Assembly (NCBI RefSeq): GCF_016834655.1
Contig: NZ_JAENHP010000007.1
Coordinates: 124,001 to 188,000, forward strand
DNA from: Paractinoplanes ovalisporus
GTDB taxonomy: Bacteria > Actinomycetota > Actinomycetes > Mycobacteriales > Micromonosporaceae
Direction: 5' to 3'
Length of the DNA: 64,000 nt
Position 1 is the stretch's first letter. Each line of letters starts with the position of its first letter. The notes beneath the pieces are model-generated. The model saw only the letters and a program-made list of their open reading frames with translations, searched no databases and had not been told where the DNA came from. The position numbers and the translations under genes were made by a program. Below, piece after piece: positions 49,652-57,674 of the stretch.

Positions 49652-50791
49652 ATGCCTGCCTCTCTGAATGCGGACAAGACAAAGTCCGCGTTACGCACCA
49701 CGGCCGTGTTCTCGGCCCAGACGCTGATCGTGCTGCTGCTGGCGTACGTGGTGCTGTGGATGATGGGCCGGGCCTGGTCGGTGATCTGGCCGCTCGTGAT
49801 CGCGCTGCTGCTCACGACGCTGACCTGGCCGGTGGCCCGTTTCCTGCGCTACCGGTGGAACTGGAAACCGGCCCTGGCCGCCGGCGTCGTCACGGTGCTG
49901 TTCCTGGTGCTGATGGCGGGCGTCGTCGTGGTCATCGTGGTGCCGGTGGCGAACCAGTCGGGTGAACTCGCCGACGGAGTGGTCAACGGTATCCAGCAGG
50001 TGCGCGAATGGGCGTCCGGCCCGCCGCTCAACTTCGGCGACGACGACATCAGCCAGACCCTCGACACGGTCGTGGCCGAACTGCAGAGCCGGGCCAGCAG
50101 CATCGTCAACTACACCCTGACCGGCCTCAACACCGTGGTCAGCGGCGTGGTCACGACCGTACTGGCGCTGTTCCTGATGTTCTTCTTCCTCAAGGACGGG
50201 CCGCGTTTCCTGCCCTGGCTGTCCCGTCAGCTGCCCGGCCGGCTCGCGGTCGACGTGCCGACGGTGTTCAACCGCAGCTGGGACACGCTCGGCGCGTTCG
50301 TCCGTTCGCAGGCGTTCGTCGGCCTGCTCGACGCGGTCTTCATCGGCCTCGGCCTGTGGATCGTCGGCGTGCCGCTGGTGCTGCCGCTGGCCGTGCTGAC
50401 GTTCATCACCGCGTTCATCCCGATCGTGGGTGCGCTGTTCGCGGGGTTCGTGGCCGTGCTGATCGCGTTGGTGACGCAGGGGTGGGTCGACGCGCTGATC
50501 GTGCTGGCCATCATCATCGCGGTGCAGCAGCTGGAGGGGAACGTCTTCCAGCCGATGATCCAGAGCCGGGGCCTGGGCCTGCACGCGGCGGTCGTTCTGC
50601 TGGCGGTGACCCTCGGTGGCGGGCTGGCCGGGATCGTGGGCAGCCTGCTGGCGGTGCCGGTGGCGGCGCTGGTGTCGGTGTTCTACAACTACGTGCGCGA
50701 ACAGCTGACCGATGCCGAGCCGGAACCCGATCCGGAGCCGGAGATCCCACCCGAGCCCGGGCCGGAGGACGGCGAGCCGAGCATGGTCTGA
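49652..50791 (+). CDS. AI-2E family (UPF0118) transporter
   Basis: A 379-residue membrane protein with about eight hydrophobic segments. Family landmarks are visible: VWPLVIALLL-like VIWPLVIALLLTTLTWPV at the start, FFFLKDGPRFLPWLSRQLPG in the middle, then ITAFIPIVGALFAG and EGNVFQPMIQSRGLGLHAAV. The C-terminus is a Pro/Glu-rich tail (EPEPDPEPEIPPEPGPEDGE). Family members export autoinducer-2, act as Na/H antiporters or are uncharacterised; the substrate is unknown. A strong terminator follows. Confidence 0.92.
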   Translation: MPASLNADKTKSALRTTAVFSAQTLIVLLLAYVVLWMMGRAWSVIWPLVIALLLTTLTWPVARFLRYRWNWKPALAAGVVTVLFLVLMAGVVVVIVVPVANQSGELADGVVNGIQQVREWASGPPLNFGDDDISQTLDTVVAELQSRASSIVNYTLTGLNTVVSGVVTTVLALFLMFFFLKDGPRFLPWLSRQLPGRLAVDVPTVFNRSWDTLGAFVRSQAFVGLLDAVFIGLGLWIVGVPLVLPLAVLTFITAFIPIVGALFAGFVAVLIALVTQGWVDALIVLAIIIAVQQLEGNVFQPMIQSRGLGLHAAVVLLAVTLGGGLAGIVGSLLAVPVAALVSVFYNYVREQLTDAEPEPDPEPEIPPEPGPEDGEPSMV

Positions 50792-50806
50792 GGGCCACTC
50801 CTCCCG

Positions 50807-50835
50807 AAGGGGCACGACGCGCGTCGTGCCCCTTT
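50807..50835. terminator. Terminator after the AI-2E gene
   Basis: A perfect palindrome GGGGCACGACGC/GCGTCGTGCCCC (50809-50832) preceded by AA and followed by TTT. Confidence 0.85.
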
Positions 50836-50935
50836 GTCGTGCGCAGCCTTCCCGCGCGTACGGTCATGTCGCCCGGCTGGCCGGAGCGTTGCGCCGCGCG
50901 TCGTACCTGTGCGCCCCGACCCGTACGCGAGCGCC

Positions 50936-51070
50936 GCATGCCGTACGCGTAGTGCCGCGCCTTACGCCGTACGCGTCGCGCCGTGCCTTACGCCGTACAC
51001 GTAGTGCCGCGCCGTACGCGTCGCGTCGCGCCGTGCCTTACGCGTCGCGCGGTGCCTCACGCCGTACGGA
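50936..51070. repeat. Degenerate GCCGTACGCGT-rich repeats
   Basis: About five imperfect units of roughly 25-30 bases, built from GCCGTACGCGT, CGTGCCGCGCC and CTTAC. They lie between the terminator and the GH43 promoter in a 404-base gap with no gene. Confidence 0.8.
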
Positions 51071-51082
51071 AGCCTTGACGCC

Positions 51083-51105
51083 TTGACAGCCTGTCAACGT
51101 TAACG
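51083..51105. promoter_or_regulatory. Inverted repeat and LacI-type operator upstream of GH43
   Basis: TTGACAGCCTGTCAA (51083-51097) is a perfect inverted repeat. It overlaps TGTCAACGTTAACG (51092-51105), close to the LacI-family pattern TGTTAACGTTAACA. Confidence 0.6.
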
Positions 51106-51168
51106 CAATCATTCAGAAACTTCGTTCCCATCCCCGCTTGAACCGCGTAGCTGCCTTACGGTTCAAAA

Positions 51169-51182
51169 TGTTAACGATCACA
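51169..51182. promoter_or_regulatory. Second LacI-type operator upstream of GH43
   Basis: TGTTAACGATCACA lies 13 bases before the ATG and 77 bases after the first site, so the two bracket the likely promoter. Confidence 0.55.
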
Positions 51183-51195
51183 AATTTGGAGCGCG

Positions 51196-52059
51196 ATGAA
51201 GACTCGTCTCTCCCGCTGGCTGGCCGCCCTCCTCGGTGCGGTCGCCGTGCTCACCGTCCCGGCCCCGGCCCATGCCGCCACCACGCTCGTCTACGCCACG
51301 TTCAAAGGCGACGCCCAAGCCGACGAGGAACTCTGGCTCTACCAGTCGACCAACGGCGGCACCAGCTACAGCGTCCTGGCCGACACGAACTTCCACGGCC
51401 CGACCGGCGTCCTGCGCGACCCGAGCATCCTCAAACACAACGGCCGCTACTACATCGCGTACACCGTGCAGTCCTGGACGACCAACTCGACGTACTTCAA
51501 CGTCGCCAGCAGCACGAACCTGACCACCTGGACGAACATCGCGAGCATCCCGTCCGGCATCGCGAACACCCGCTTCACCTGGGCGCCCGAGTTCTATGTC
51601 GAAGGCAGCACGGTCCGCATCATCACGAGCGTCGCCGCCACCACGTGCTCCAACTGCTTCCGTCCGTACGTCTATACGGCGCAGAACACCGCACTCACGT
51701 CCTGGAGCGGCCCGCAGCAGATGTGGGGGCTGGGGACGAACCACATCGACACGTACGTCGTGAAGTCCGGCAGCACCTGGCACGCGTTCACCAAGGACGA
51801 GACCGGCAAGTACATCGAGCACTGGACCACGACGGCCAACCTGACCGAGGGCTGGATCAACCGCGGCCGCCTGTGGTCCTCCGGCTATGAGGGGCCGTCG
51901 CTGGTCCGGCTGGACGACGGCACGTGGCGCATCTACGTCGACCGTTACAGCACCGGCCAAGGCATCTACACCGCGACCAGTTCCAACCTCAACACCTGGA
52001 CCGGCCTGAGCCCGGTCGCCTGTTCCGGTTGCCGGCACGGCACCGCCATTCCCAAGTAG
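51196..52059 (+). CDS. Secreted GH43-like glycoside hydrolase
   Basis: A 287-residue exported enzyme. The signal peptide is WLAALLGAVAVLTVPAPAHA. The mature chain looks like a five-bladed beta-propeller of the GH43 type: LRDPSILKHNGRYYIAYTV supplies the second-blade Asp, FTWAPEFYVEG the structural APE, and GYEGPSLVRLDDGTWRIY a candidate acid Glu. GH43 enzymes split arabinan or xylan side chains; substrate is inferred from family only. Two LacI-type operators lie upstream. The second GH43 gene follows 49 bases downstream, so they likely form an operon. Confidence 0.85.
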   Translation: MKTRLSRWLAALLGAVAVLTVPAPAHAATTLVYATFKGDAQADEELWLYQSTNGGTSYSVLADTNFHGPTGVLRDPSILKHNGRYYIAYTVQSWTTNSTYFNVASSTNLTTWTNIASIPSGIANTRFTWAPEFYVEGSTVRIITSVAATTCSNCFRPYVYTAQNTALTSWSGPQQMWGLGTNHIDTYVVKSGSTWHAFTKDETGKYIEHWTTTANLTEGWINRGRLWSSGYEGPSLVRLDDGTWRIYVDRYSTGQGIYTATSSNLNTWTGLSPVACSGCRHGTAIPK

Positions 52060-52108
52060 GAACCCGCCCCCGCGTTTTCTCTCGCCGTCCCTTGCTAGGA
52101 GCCCCCTC

Positions 52109-53479
52109 ATGAAACGTCGAACCCTGCTCACCGCAGCCGGCGCGGCTGGTGTCGGAGCGCTGCTGCGTCCCGGCGCCGCGCAGGCCGCCACCTACACCGG
52201 TTACGCGATGGCCTACTTCACCGAGTCACCGACCATGGCGGCCGCCAGCTACAACCTGCACCTGGCGGTCAGTTCCGACGGCCTCAACTGGACGCCGCTC
52301 AACCAGAACAACCCCGTCGCCGACCCCAATCAGGGCAGCGGCGGTCTGCGCGACCCGTTCATCCTGCGCAAACAGGACGGCACGTTCGTGGTGCTGGCCA
52401 CCGATCTGAACGGCACCGACTGGGCGTACCAGAGCCAGTACCTGCACGTCTGGGACTCGGCCGACCTGCGTACGTTCCGCAATTACCGCTTGTTGAAGGT
52501 GCACTCGCTGGCCACACACGCCTGGGCGCCCGAAGCGGTCTGGGACGCGGCCCGCAACCAGTACGCGGTCGTCTACTCGGCCGTCGTCGGTGGCCACAAC
52601 GTGCTGATGGTCAGCTACACCACCGATTTCGTGACCGCGACGACCGGCCAGGTGTTCTTCGACCCCGGCTACGACGCGATCGACGGCAACTTCGTGACGG
52701 TGAGCGGGGTGAACTACATGTACTACAAGAACAACACGAACAGCACGCTGCTGGGCACCCGCTCGAGTTCGTTCAATCCCGGCAGCTTCAGCGTGTACAC
52801 GAGCGCCATCGGTCCCGGCCGCGGCGTCGAGGCGCCGCAGATCGTCAAGTCGAACACGGCGAACACCTGGCACATGTGGGGCGACACGTGGAGCCCGAAC
52901 GGCCGCTTCTTCTGCTGGCAGAGCACGAATGTGGCCGGCGGCTCCTGGTCGTTGCTGAACGACCGCGCCTACACCCAGCCGCTCAACTCCAAGCACCTGG
53001 GCATCACCCCGATCACCGCCGCCGAGCTGTCCGGCCTGACCGCCCAGTTCGGAACCCCCGCGTGGCGCCGCATCAAGTCGTACAACTTCCCCGACCGCTA
53101 CGTTCGGCACGCGAACAACGTGGCCCGCATCGACGTCTACCCCTTCGATCCGTACCAGGACCAGCTGTGGACTTTGGTCCCCGGTCTGGCCGACTCGTCG
53201 GGCGTCTCGTTCCGTTCGGTCAACTTCCCCGACCGCTACCTGCGTCATTCCAACTACGCGATGGTGCTGGCCCCGAACGACGGCACGGCCACGTTCCGCG
53301 CCGACGCCACGTTCTACCAGGCGGCCGGTTTCGCCGATGCCTCGTGGACGTCCTTCCGTTCGTACAACTTCCCGGACCGCTACCTGCGCCACTCCGGCTA
53401 CGTGCTGCGCATCGACCCGATCACCAGCAGTTCCGCCACCACCGACAAGCAGGACGCCACCTTCCGCGTCGGCTACTGA
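52109..53479 (+). CDS. Secreted GH43 enzyme with AbfB-type arabinose-binding domain
   Basis: A 456-residue enzyme. The N-terminus MKRRTLLTAAGAAGVGALLR looks like a twin-arginine signal. The catalytic propeller (about 30-310) shows LRDPFILRKQDGTFVVLATD, HAWAPEAVWDAARNQYAVVY and RGVEAPQIVKS, with Asp and Glu in family positions. The C-terminal third has three repeats of the type SYNFPDRYLRHS (near 325, 375 and 425), the beta-trefoil AbfB module that binds arabinofuranose side chains. It suggests an arabinan or arabinoxylan substrate. Probably co-transcribed with the GH43 gene before it. Confidence 0.9.
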   Translation: MKRRTLLTAAGAAGVGALLRPGAAQAATYTGYAMAYFTESPTMAAASYNLHLAVSSDGLNWTPLNQNNPVADPNQGSGGLRDPFILRKQDGTFVVLATDLNGTDWAYQSQYLHVWDSADLRTFRNYRLLKVHSLATHAWAPEAVWDAARNQYAVVYSAVVGGHNVLMVSYTTDFVTATTGQVFFDPGYDAIDGNFVTVSGVNYMYYKNNTNSTLLGTRSSSFNPGSFSVYTSAIGPGRGVEAPQIVKSNTANTWHMWGDTWSPNGRFFCWQSTNVAGGSWSLLNDRAYTQPLNSKHLGITPITAAELSGLTAQFGTPAWRRIKSYNFPDRYVRHANNVARIDVYPFDPYQDQLWTLVPGLADSSGVSFRSVNFPDRYLRHSNYAMVLAPNDGTATFRADATFYQAAGFADASWTSFRSYNFPDRYLRHSGYVLRIDPITSSSATTDKQDATFRVGY

Positions 53480-53551
53480 CCGCCCTCACTTTTACGCGAC
53501 CGTTCCTCCCACCGGTGCTGTTTCCTCCCGCCGCCGCTGCTACTGGGGTGC

Positions 53552-54421
53552 TTACCGGTCGACCGGCGTGGCCGGGACTGTGGTGGCGGCCCAGCTGGCC
53601 AGTAGTCGCAGCGTGTCGTGAGCGGGGGTGCCGGCTTCGGCGCTGTAGGCGGTCAGGGTGAGGCCGGGGTCGGCGGGCAGGGGCATGGCTTCGAAGGCGA
53701 GCTCGAGCCGGCCGACGACGGGGTGCTGGAAGTGTTTGACGCCGGTGTGGTGCAGGCGCACGTTGTGCGCGGCCCAGCGGGTGCGGAAGTCGTCGCTGCG
53801 GGTGGCGAGCTCGCCGACGAGATCGGTGAGGTCTTTGTTGTACGGGTCGCGACCGGCTTCGGTGCGCAGCAGGTTGACGGTCGTGTCCGCCGCGGCGCCC
53901 CAGTCCGGGTAGAGCTCCTGGGCGGCCGGGTCGAGGAAGCAGAACCGGGCCAGGTTGACGGGCCGGGCCGTGGTGGTGAACGCGGGTGAGTAGAGGGCCT
54001 GCCCGAGTGGGTTGATCGCGAGGATGTCGAGGCGGCCGTTGCGGATGAAGGCGGGTGCCTCGGTCATGGCGTCGAGCAGGCTTCGCACTCCGGGCCGGAC
54101 CTGCTGTTTGGTGGGGCGTCGCCGGGCCCGTGGGCTGGTGTTGGCGGCGCGGGCCAGATCGTGCAGGTGGGAGCGTTCGGCGTCGTCGAGTTGCAGGGCG
54201 CGGGCGATGGCGTCGAGCACGCTGTCGGAGACTCCGGTGAGGTTGCCGCGTTCGAGGCGGGTGTAGTAGTCGGGGCTGACGCCGGCGAGCATCGCGACCT
54301 CGGCCCGCCGTAGCCCAGCGACGCGGCGGGTGCCGCCGAAGTTCGGGAGGCCGGCCTGCTCGGGTGTGATCTTGGCGCGCCGGCTGGCCAGGAATTCGCG
54401 TACGTCGCCCTGGGTGTCCAT
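53552..54421 (-). CDS. XRE-family MmyB-type transcription regulator
   Basis: A 289-residue regulator. The N-terminal helix-turn-helix reads GLRRAEVAMLAGVSPDYYTR, with LERGN following. The C-terminal MmyB-like ligand-binding domain has INPLGQALYSP, CFLDPAAQELYPDW, GELATRSDDFRTRWAAHNVR, HTGVKHFQHPVVGRLEL and the final TAYSAEAGTPAHDTLRLLAS. It is divergent from the cupin-CMD-AKR operon, which it most likely controls. The start ATG 54421 lies seven bases after a -10 box. Confidence 0.92.
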   Translation of the reverse strand: MDTQGDVREFLASRRAKITPEQAGLPNFGGTRRVAGLRRAEVAMLAGVSPDYYTRLERGNLTGVSDSVLDAIARALQLDDAERSHLHDLARAANTSPRARRRPTKQQVRPGVRSLLDAMTEAPAFIRNGRLDILAINPLGQALYSPAFTTTARPVNLARFCFLDPAAQELYPDWGAAADTTVNLLRTEAGRDPYNKDLTDLVGELATRSDDFRTRWAAHNVRLHHTGVKHFQHPVVGRLELAFEAMPLPADPGLTLTAYSAEAGTPAHDTLRLLASWAATTVPATPVDR

Positions 54422-54428
54422 GTCCGCC

Positions 54429-54434
54429 ACGGTA
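54429..54434 (-). promoter_or_regulatory. -10 box of the MmyB regulator gene, leaderless
   Basis: TACCGT on the minus strand with seven bases to ATG 54421, rejecting longer upstream starts. Confidence 0.5.
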
Positions 54435-54553
54435 CGGGGCCCGGCGTTTGGCAGAGGGGTTCTGTCATTACCTGCTAAGCCAAGCCCTCCCACCGGCCAC
54501 TGGCCCCGGGGTTCCATGGAGAACGTAACCCGCACCACATCGAAGGAGCATCC

Positions 54554-54967
54554 GTGGAACTGCTGCCCGTACGCCCGACCGTCAAGACGCCTGCGCAGGC
54601 GTTCACCGGCGACGTCTACATGACCCCGATCTACTCCGGCACCGGCCCGTCGCGGATGACCGCCGCCCTGGTCCGCTTCACGCCCGGCGCCCGCACCAAC
54701 TGGCACTCGCACGCCGTCGGGCAGACCCTGCACGTCACCGAGGGCGTCGGACTGGTCGGCACCCGCGACGGCCAGGTGCTGCGCATCCGCGCCGGTGAAA
54801 CCGTCGTCTGCCCGCCCGACGAGGAGCACTGGCACGGCGCCGCCGCCGACACCTTCATGGGCCACCTCGCCCTGCTCGAGGCCAAGCCCGACGGCGGCGA
54901 CCCCACCACCTGGCTCGAACCGGTCACCGACGAGCAGTACGAGCAGGCCGACAAACAGGACCGATGA
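54554..54967 (+). CDS. Cupin domain protein
   Basis: A 137-residue single-domain cupin. Motif 1 appears as TNWHSHAVGQTLHVTEG, with the metal-binding histidines and Gln. Motif 2 is CPPDEEHWHGAAADT. It probably binds a metal and acts as a small enzyme or quinone-type sensor; such cupins often accompany carboxymuconolactone decarboxylase-like genes. The GTG at 54554 has AAGGAG seven bases upstream. Its stop overlaps the next start. Confidence 0.9.
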   Translation: MELLPVRPTVKTPAQAFTGDVYMTPIYSGTGPSRMTAALVRFTPGARTNWHSHAVGQTLHVTEGVGLVGTRDGQVLRIRAGETVVCPPDEEHWHGAAADTFMGHLALLEAKPDGGDPTTWLEPVTDEQYEQADKQDR

Positions 54968-55587
54968 TGACCGGCACACTGAACCAGCAACAACGGGCGA
55001 CCGCCGCCATCGCCGCCTTCACCGCGACCGGCCGGATCCCGCAGCTGCGTGACGCCCTCGGCGACGGCCTGGACGCCGGACTGAGCGTCAACCAGGTCAA
55101 AGAGATCTTGGTGCAGATGTACGCCTACGCCGGCTTCCCGCGCAGCCTCAACGCCCTCGGCACCTTTATGGCACTGCTCGAACAACGCCGTGCCGACGGC
55201 CACACCGACCCGGCCGGCGACGAACCGAAATCGTTGCCCGCCGGCACGGACATGCTCGAGGTCGGCACCGCCAACCAGACGCAGCTGTCCGGCGCGCCAG
55301 TCTCCGGGCCGCTGTTCGACTTCGCTCCCGCCATCGACCGGTTCCTCAAGACCCACCTGTTCGGCGACATCTTCAGCCGCGACAACCTCGACTGGCAGAG
55401 CCGCGAGATCGCCACCGTCGCCGCCCTGGCCGGCCTCGAAGGGCTCGACAGCCAGCTGCAATCACACTTCCGCATCGCCCTGAACACCGGCCTGACCGGA
55501 GCCCAGCTCCGGGAACTCGTCACCGGCCTGCCGGAGCACAACGGCCGGACCGCGGAGCTCCTCAACCAGGTCCTGACCGGCCGCTGA
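54964..55587 (+). CDS. Carboxymuconolactone decarboxylase family protein
   Basis: A 207-residue protein of the CMD/AhpD-like helical fold, apparently with two CMD-like halves: VNQVKEILVQMYAYAGFPRS with LNALGTFMALLEQRR, then DWQSREIATVAALAGLEGLD with LRELVTGLPEHNG. The CxxC redox pair of AhpD is absent, so peroxidase-partner activity is unlikely. The start is ATG 54964 (or the adjacent ATG 54967), overlapping the cupin stop. It sits between cupin and aldo/keto reductase in one operon. Confidence 0.9.
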   Translation: MMTGTLNQQQRATAAIAAFTATGRIPQLRDALGDGLDAGLSVNQVKEILVQMYAYAGFPRSLNALGTFMALLEQRRADGHTDPAGDEPKSLPAGTDMLEVGTANQTQLSGAPVSGPLFDFAPAIDRFLKTHLFGDIFSRDNLDWQSREIATVAALAGLEGLDSQLQSHFRIALNTGLTGAQLRELVTGLPEHNGRTAELLNQVLTGR

Positions 55588-55609
55588 CACCGTCGAAGAA
55601 GGCATTCAC

Positions 55610-56464
55610 ATGATCCTGAACGAGACGTACACCCTGTCCACCGGCGTGCAGATCCCCAAGCTGGGCCTGGGCACCTGGTTCATCGACGACGACAAGGCCG
55701 CCCAGGCCGTCCGCGACGCGATCGCGATCGGCTACCGCAACATCGACACTGCCCAGGCCTACAGCAACGAGCGTGGCGTCGGCGAAGGGGTCCGCACCAG
55801 CAGCGTGCCCCGCGACCAGATCTTCGTCTCCACAAAACTGGCCGCCGAGATCAAGAACTACAAGGACGCGGCCGCCGCGATCGACGGCTCCCTGACCACG
55901 CTCGGGCTCGACCACATCGACCTGATGCTGATCCACAGCCCGCAGCCGTGGAACGACTTCCGCGGCGGTGACTACGCCGACGGCAACCGCGAAGCTTGGC
56001 GCGCCCTCGAAGACGCCCACAAGGCCGGCAAGCTGCGCGCCATCGGCGTCTCCAACTTCCAGCAGCACGACCTCGAGAACATCCTCGAGGCCGGCTCGGT
56101 CACGCCGCATGTGAACCAGTTGCTCGTGCACGCCGGCAACACCCCGACCGAGCTGATCGCCTACTGCCAGGACAAGGGCATCCTTGTCGAGGCGTACTCG
56201 CCCATCGCACACGGCGAGATCCTGAAAAACCCGGACGTGACGGCGATGGCCGAACGATATGGCGTGACCGTTCCGCAGCTGTGCATCCGCTACACCCTGC
56301 AGCTGGGCACTGTGTCCCTGCCCAAGACCGCGAACGTTGAGCACATGCGCAGCAACGCCCAGGTCGACACCGTGATCTCCGCCGACGACATGAACCTGCT
56401 GCGCGACCTGCACGCCCGCGACTACGGTCAGCACAGCCAGTTCCCGGTATACAGCGGTAAGTAG
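55610..56464 (+). CDS. Aldo/keto reductase
   Basis: A 284-residue NADPH-dependent reductase with a TIM barrel. The catalytic tetrad is visible: Asp and Tyr in NIDTAQAYSNE, Lys in IFVSTKLAAE and His in LMLIHSPQPW. The cofactor-binding tail has LCIRYTLQLGTVSLPKTANV. It matches the 2,5-diketo-gluconate reductase-like AKR5 group. Last gene of the cupin-CMD-AKR operon, 22 bases after the CMD stop, with GAAGAAGG before the ATG. Confidence 0.93.
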   Translation: MILNETYTLSTGVQIPKLGLGTWFIDDDKAAQAVRDAIAIGYRNIDTAQAYSNERGVGEGVRTSSVPRDQIFVSTKLAAEIKNYKDAAAAIDGSLTTLGLDHIDLMLIHSPQPWNDFRGGDYADGNREAWRALEDAHKAGKLRAIGVSNFQQHDLENILEAGSVTPHVNQLLVHAGNTPTELIAYCQDKGILVEAYSPIAHGEILKNPDVTAMAERYGVTVPQLCIRYTLQLGTVSLPKTANVEHMRSNAQVDTVISADDMNLLRDLHARDYGQHSQFPVYSGK

Positions 56465-56590
56465 CGACACCGTCGCAGCGCTTCGCCAAGCACCGCATCG
56501 GTGCGGCGCTCGGCGACCGACCGGGAGGTGAACAGCCTCCGGCCGGCCACAATCCATCGGCGCCAGCCCCCCGCAAACGGGACTGGCCGC

Positions 56591-56740
56591 CCTGTCGTTT
56601 CGGTCTCGGACGTGCGCGGGCGGGAAATCGACACCGTCCTCGTGATTGCGCCGCATCGGTTCGCCGAACCGCGTGACCTCTACGTGGCGATGACGCGCGC
56701 CACCCGCTGCCTCTACCTCATTGAGCTGCTGGAAGCGTGA
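56591..56740 (+). pseudogene. C-terminal remnant of a UvrD/HelD-like superfamily 1 helicase
   Basis: About 48 codons match only the end of an SF1 helicase: VSVSDVRGREIDTVLVIAP (the strand before motif VI) and DLYVAMTRATRCLYLI (motif VI). Everything upstream, including the P-loop, is missing; the sequence before 56590 is not helicase-like. The fragment overlaps the DUF402 gene 3' end by 23 bases. A 79-codon ORF from 56501 covers it but has no functional prospects I can see. Confidence 0.7.
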
Positions 56741-57320
56741 GTTTGTCCCATGCCGGGTCGGGGCGGAAGTCCATGTGAGTGCCGTCGAACGGATGCGCGC
56801 CGGCCTCGGCCAGCTCGATCAGTCGCTCGCTCTCGGCCCGGATCTCGGCCGCGGAGGCGGGGTCGAAGTATTGCGGGTGACCGATTCTGGCCGCGAACTC
56901 GTCCTCGTCCTTCCACGCCCACCGGCGATCCGGTTGAACCACGACATCGAGCACGTGGTCGGTCGTGTCGACGCCATCGCCGCGGCGGGTGGCGGGCGAC
57001 TCCAGGTTCACGTACCAGCCGGAGAACAGGCCGTCGCGGAAGAACCACCAGATCGAGTACGCGGCTCCGGGCGGCATCAGCACGAGTGTGTCGAAGTCGC
57101 GCCACGGCCGCCGTACGAGTCGCGGCGCGCGCATCTGGTCGAGCGCGACGTCGTGCAACGTCTGCCCGTTCTCAGTCAGCTGGCCGACCTCGGTGCCCAC
57201 CGCCATCCACAGCAGCAGTCCCGCCTCGTCGTCGGCGACCACGAACATCGGCTTGGCGAATGTGTTCTGCCCGTCCCGCCAGTACCTGCGCAGAACAACC
57301 TGACCGAAAGCGAACGGCAT
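56718..57320 (-). CDS. DUF402 family protein
   Basis: A 200-residue protein of the DUF402 fold (FAU-1/ribonuclease-associated nucleotide phosphatase type). The core pattern is FSGWYVNLESPATRRGDGVD, TTDHVLDVVVQPDRRWAWKD and EDEFAARIG, with clustered acidic residues likely to bind metal. Some DUF402 members hydrolyse nucleoside di- and triphosphates; activity here is inferred. It ends with HMDFRPDPAWDKL. The ATG at 57320 is six bases after a -10 box. Confidence 0.88.
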   Translation of the reverse strand: MPFAFGQVVLRRYWRDGQNTFAKPMFVVADDEAGLLLWMAVGTEVGQLTENGQTLHDVALDQMRAPRLVRRPWRDFDTLVLMPPGAAYSIWWFFRDGLFSGWYVNLESPATRRGDGVDTTDHVLDVVVQPDRRWAWKDEDEFAARIGHPQYFDPASAAEIRAESERLIELAEAGAHPFDGTHMDFRPDPAWDKLTLPAAQ

Positions 57321-57326
57321 GGAGTG

Positions 57327-57332
57327 ACACTA
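57327..57332 (-). promoter_or_regulatory. -10 box of the DUF402 gene, leaderless
   Basis: TAGTGT on the minus strand with six bases to ATG 57320. Confidence 0.5.
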
Positions 57333-57385
57333 TCCGGCCACGTGGACAGGGGGATCGTCGTGCCGCGAACCGCCTGCCCACCTGC

Positions 57386-57590
57386 TGTACAGGTTGATCG
57401 GTGTGGTCGACGTGTTGATTCCGGCGGTGCTGCACGGGTGTTGGCTGGTGTGGTCGAGAGGGTGATTCCGGCGATGCTGTACAGGTTGATCGATGTCGTC
57501 AACATAGTGAATGCGGCGGGTGGTGTGTCGTGTTGATCGGTGTCGTCAACATGTTGATGCCGGCGGTGCGCGCAGGCTTGGACGTTATGT
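57386..57590. repeat. Imperfect tandem repeats of about 50 bp
   Basis: Four diverged units, each with TTGATCGGTGT or a variant, then GTCAACATGTTGAT-like sequence and CCGGCGGTGC. They fill most of the 354-base gap between the DUF402 start and the mannanase stop. No gene is evident. Confidence 0.8.
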
Positions 57591-57674
57591 TGTTCAGGGC
57601 TCGACCGGTGGCATGAACTGGCCTGAGCCGGCGGCAGAGGGCGGGCCACCCGGAGTGAGCGGCCCGCCCGCGCG

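Noticed and set aside
49312..49815. Possible EKHVA-repeat protein on the minus strand
   Set aside because: It overlaps the AI-2E gene start antisense, lacks a plausible start site, and its repeats are fully explained by the 15-bp array. Kept only as a finding to test.
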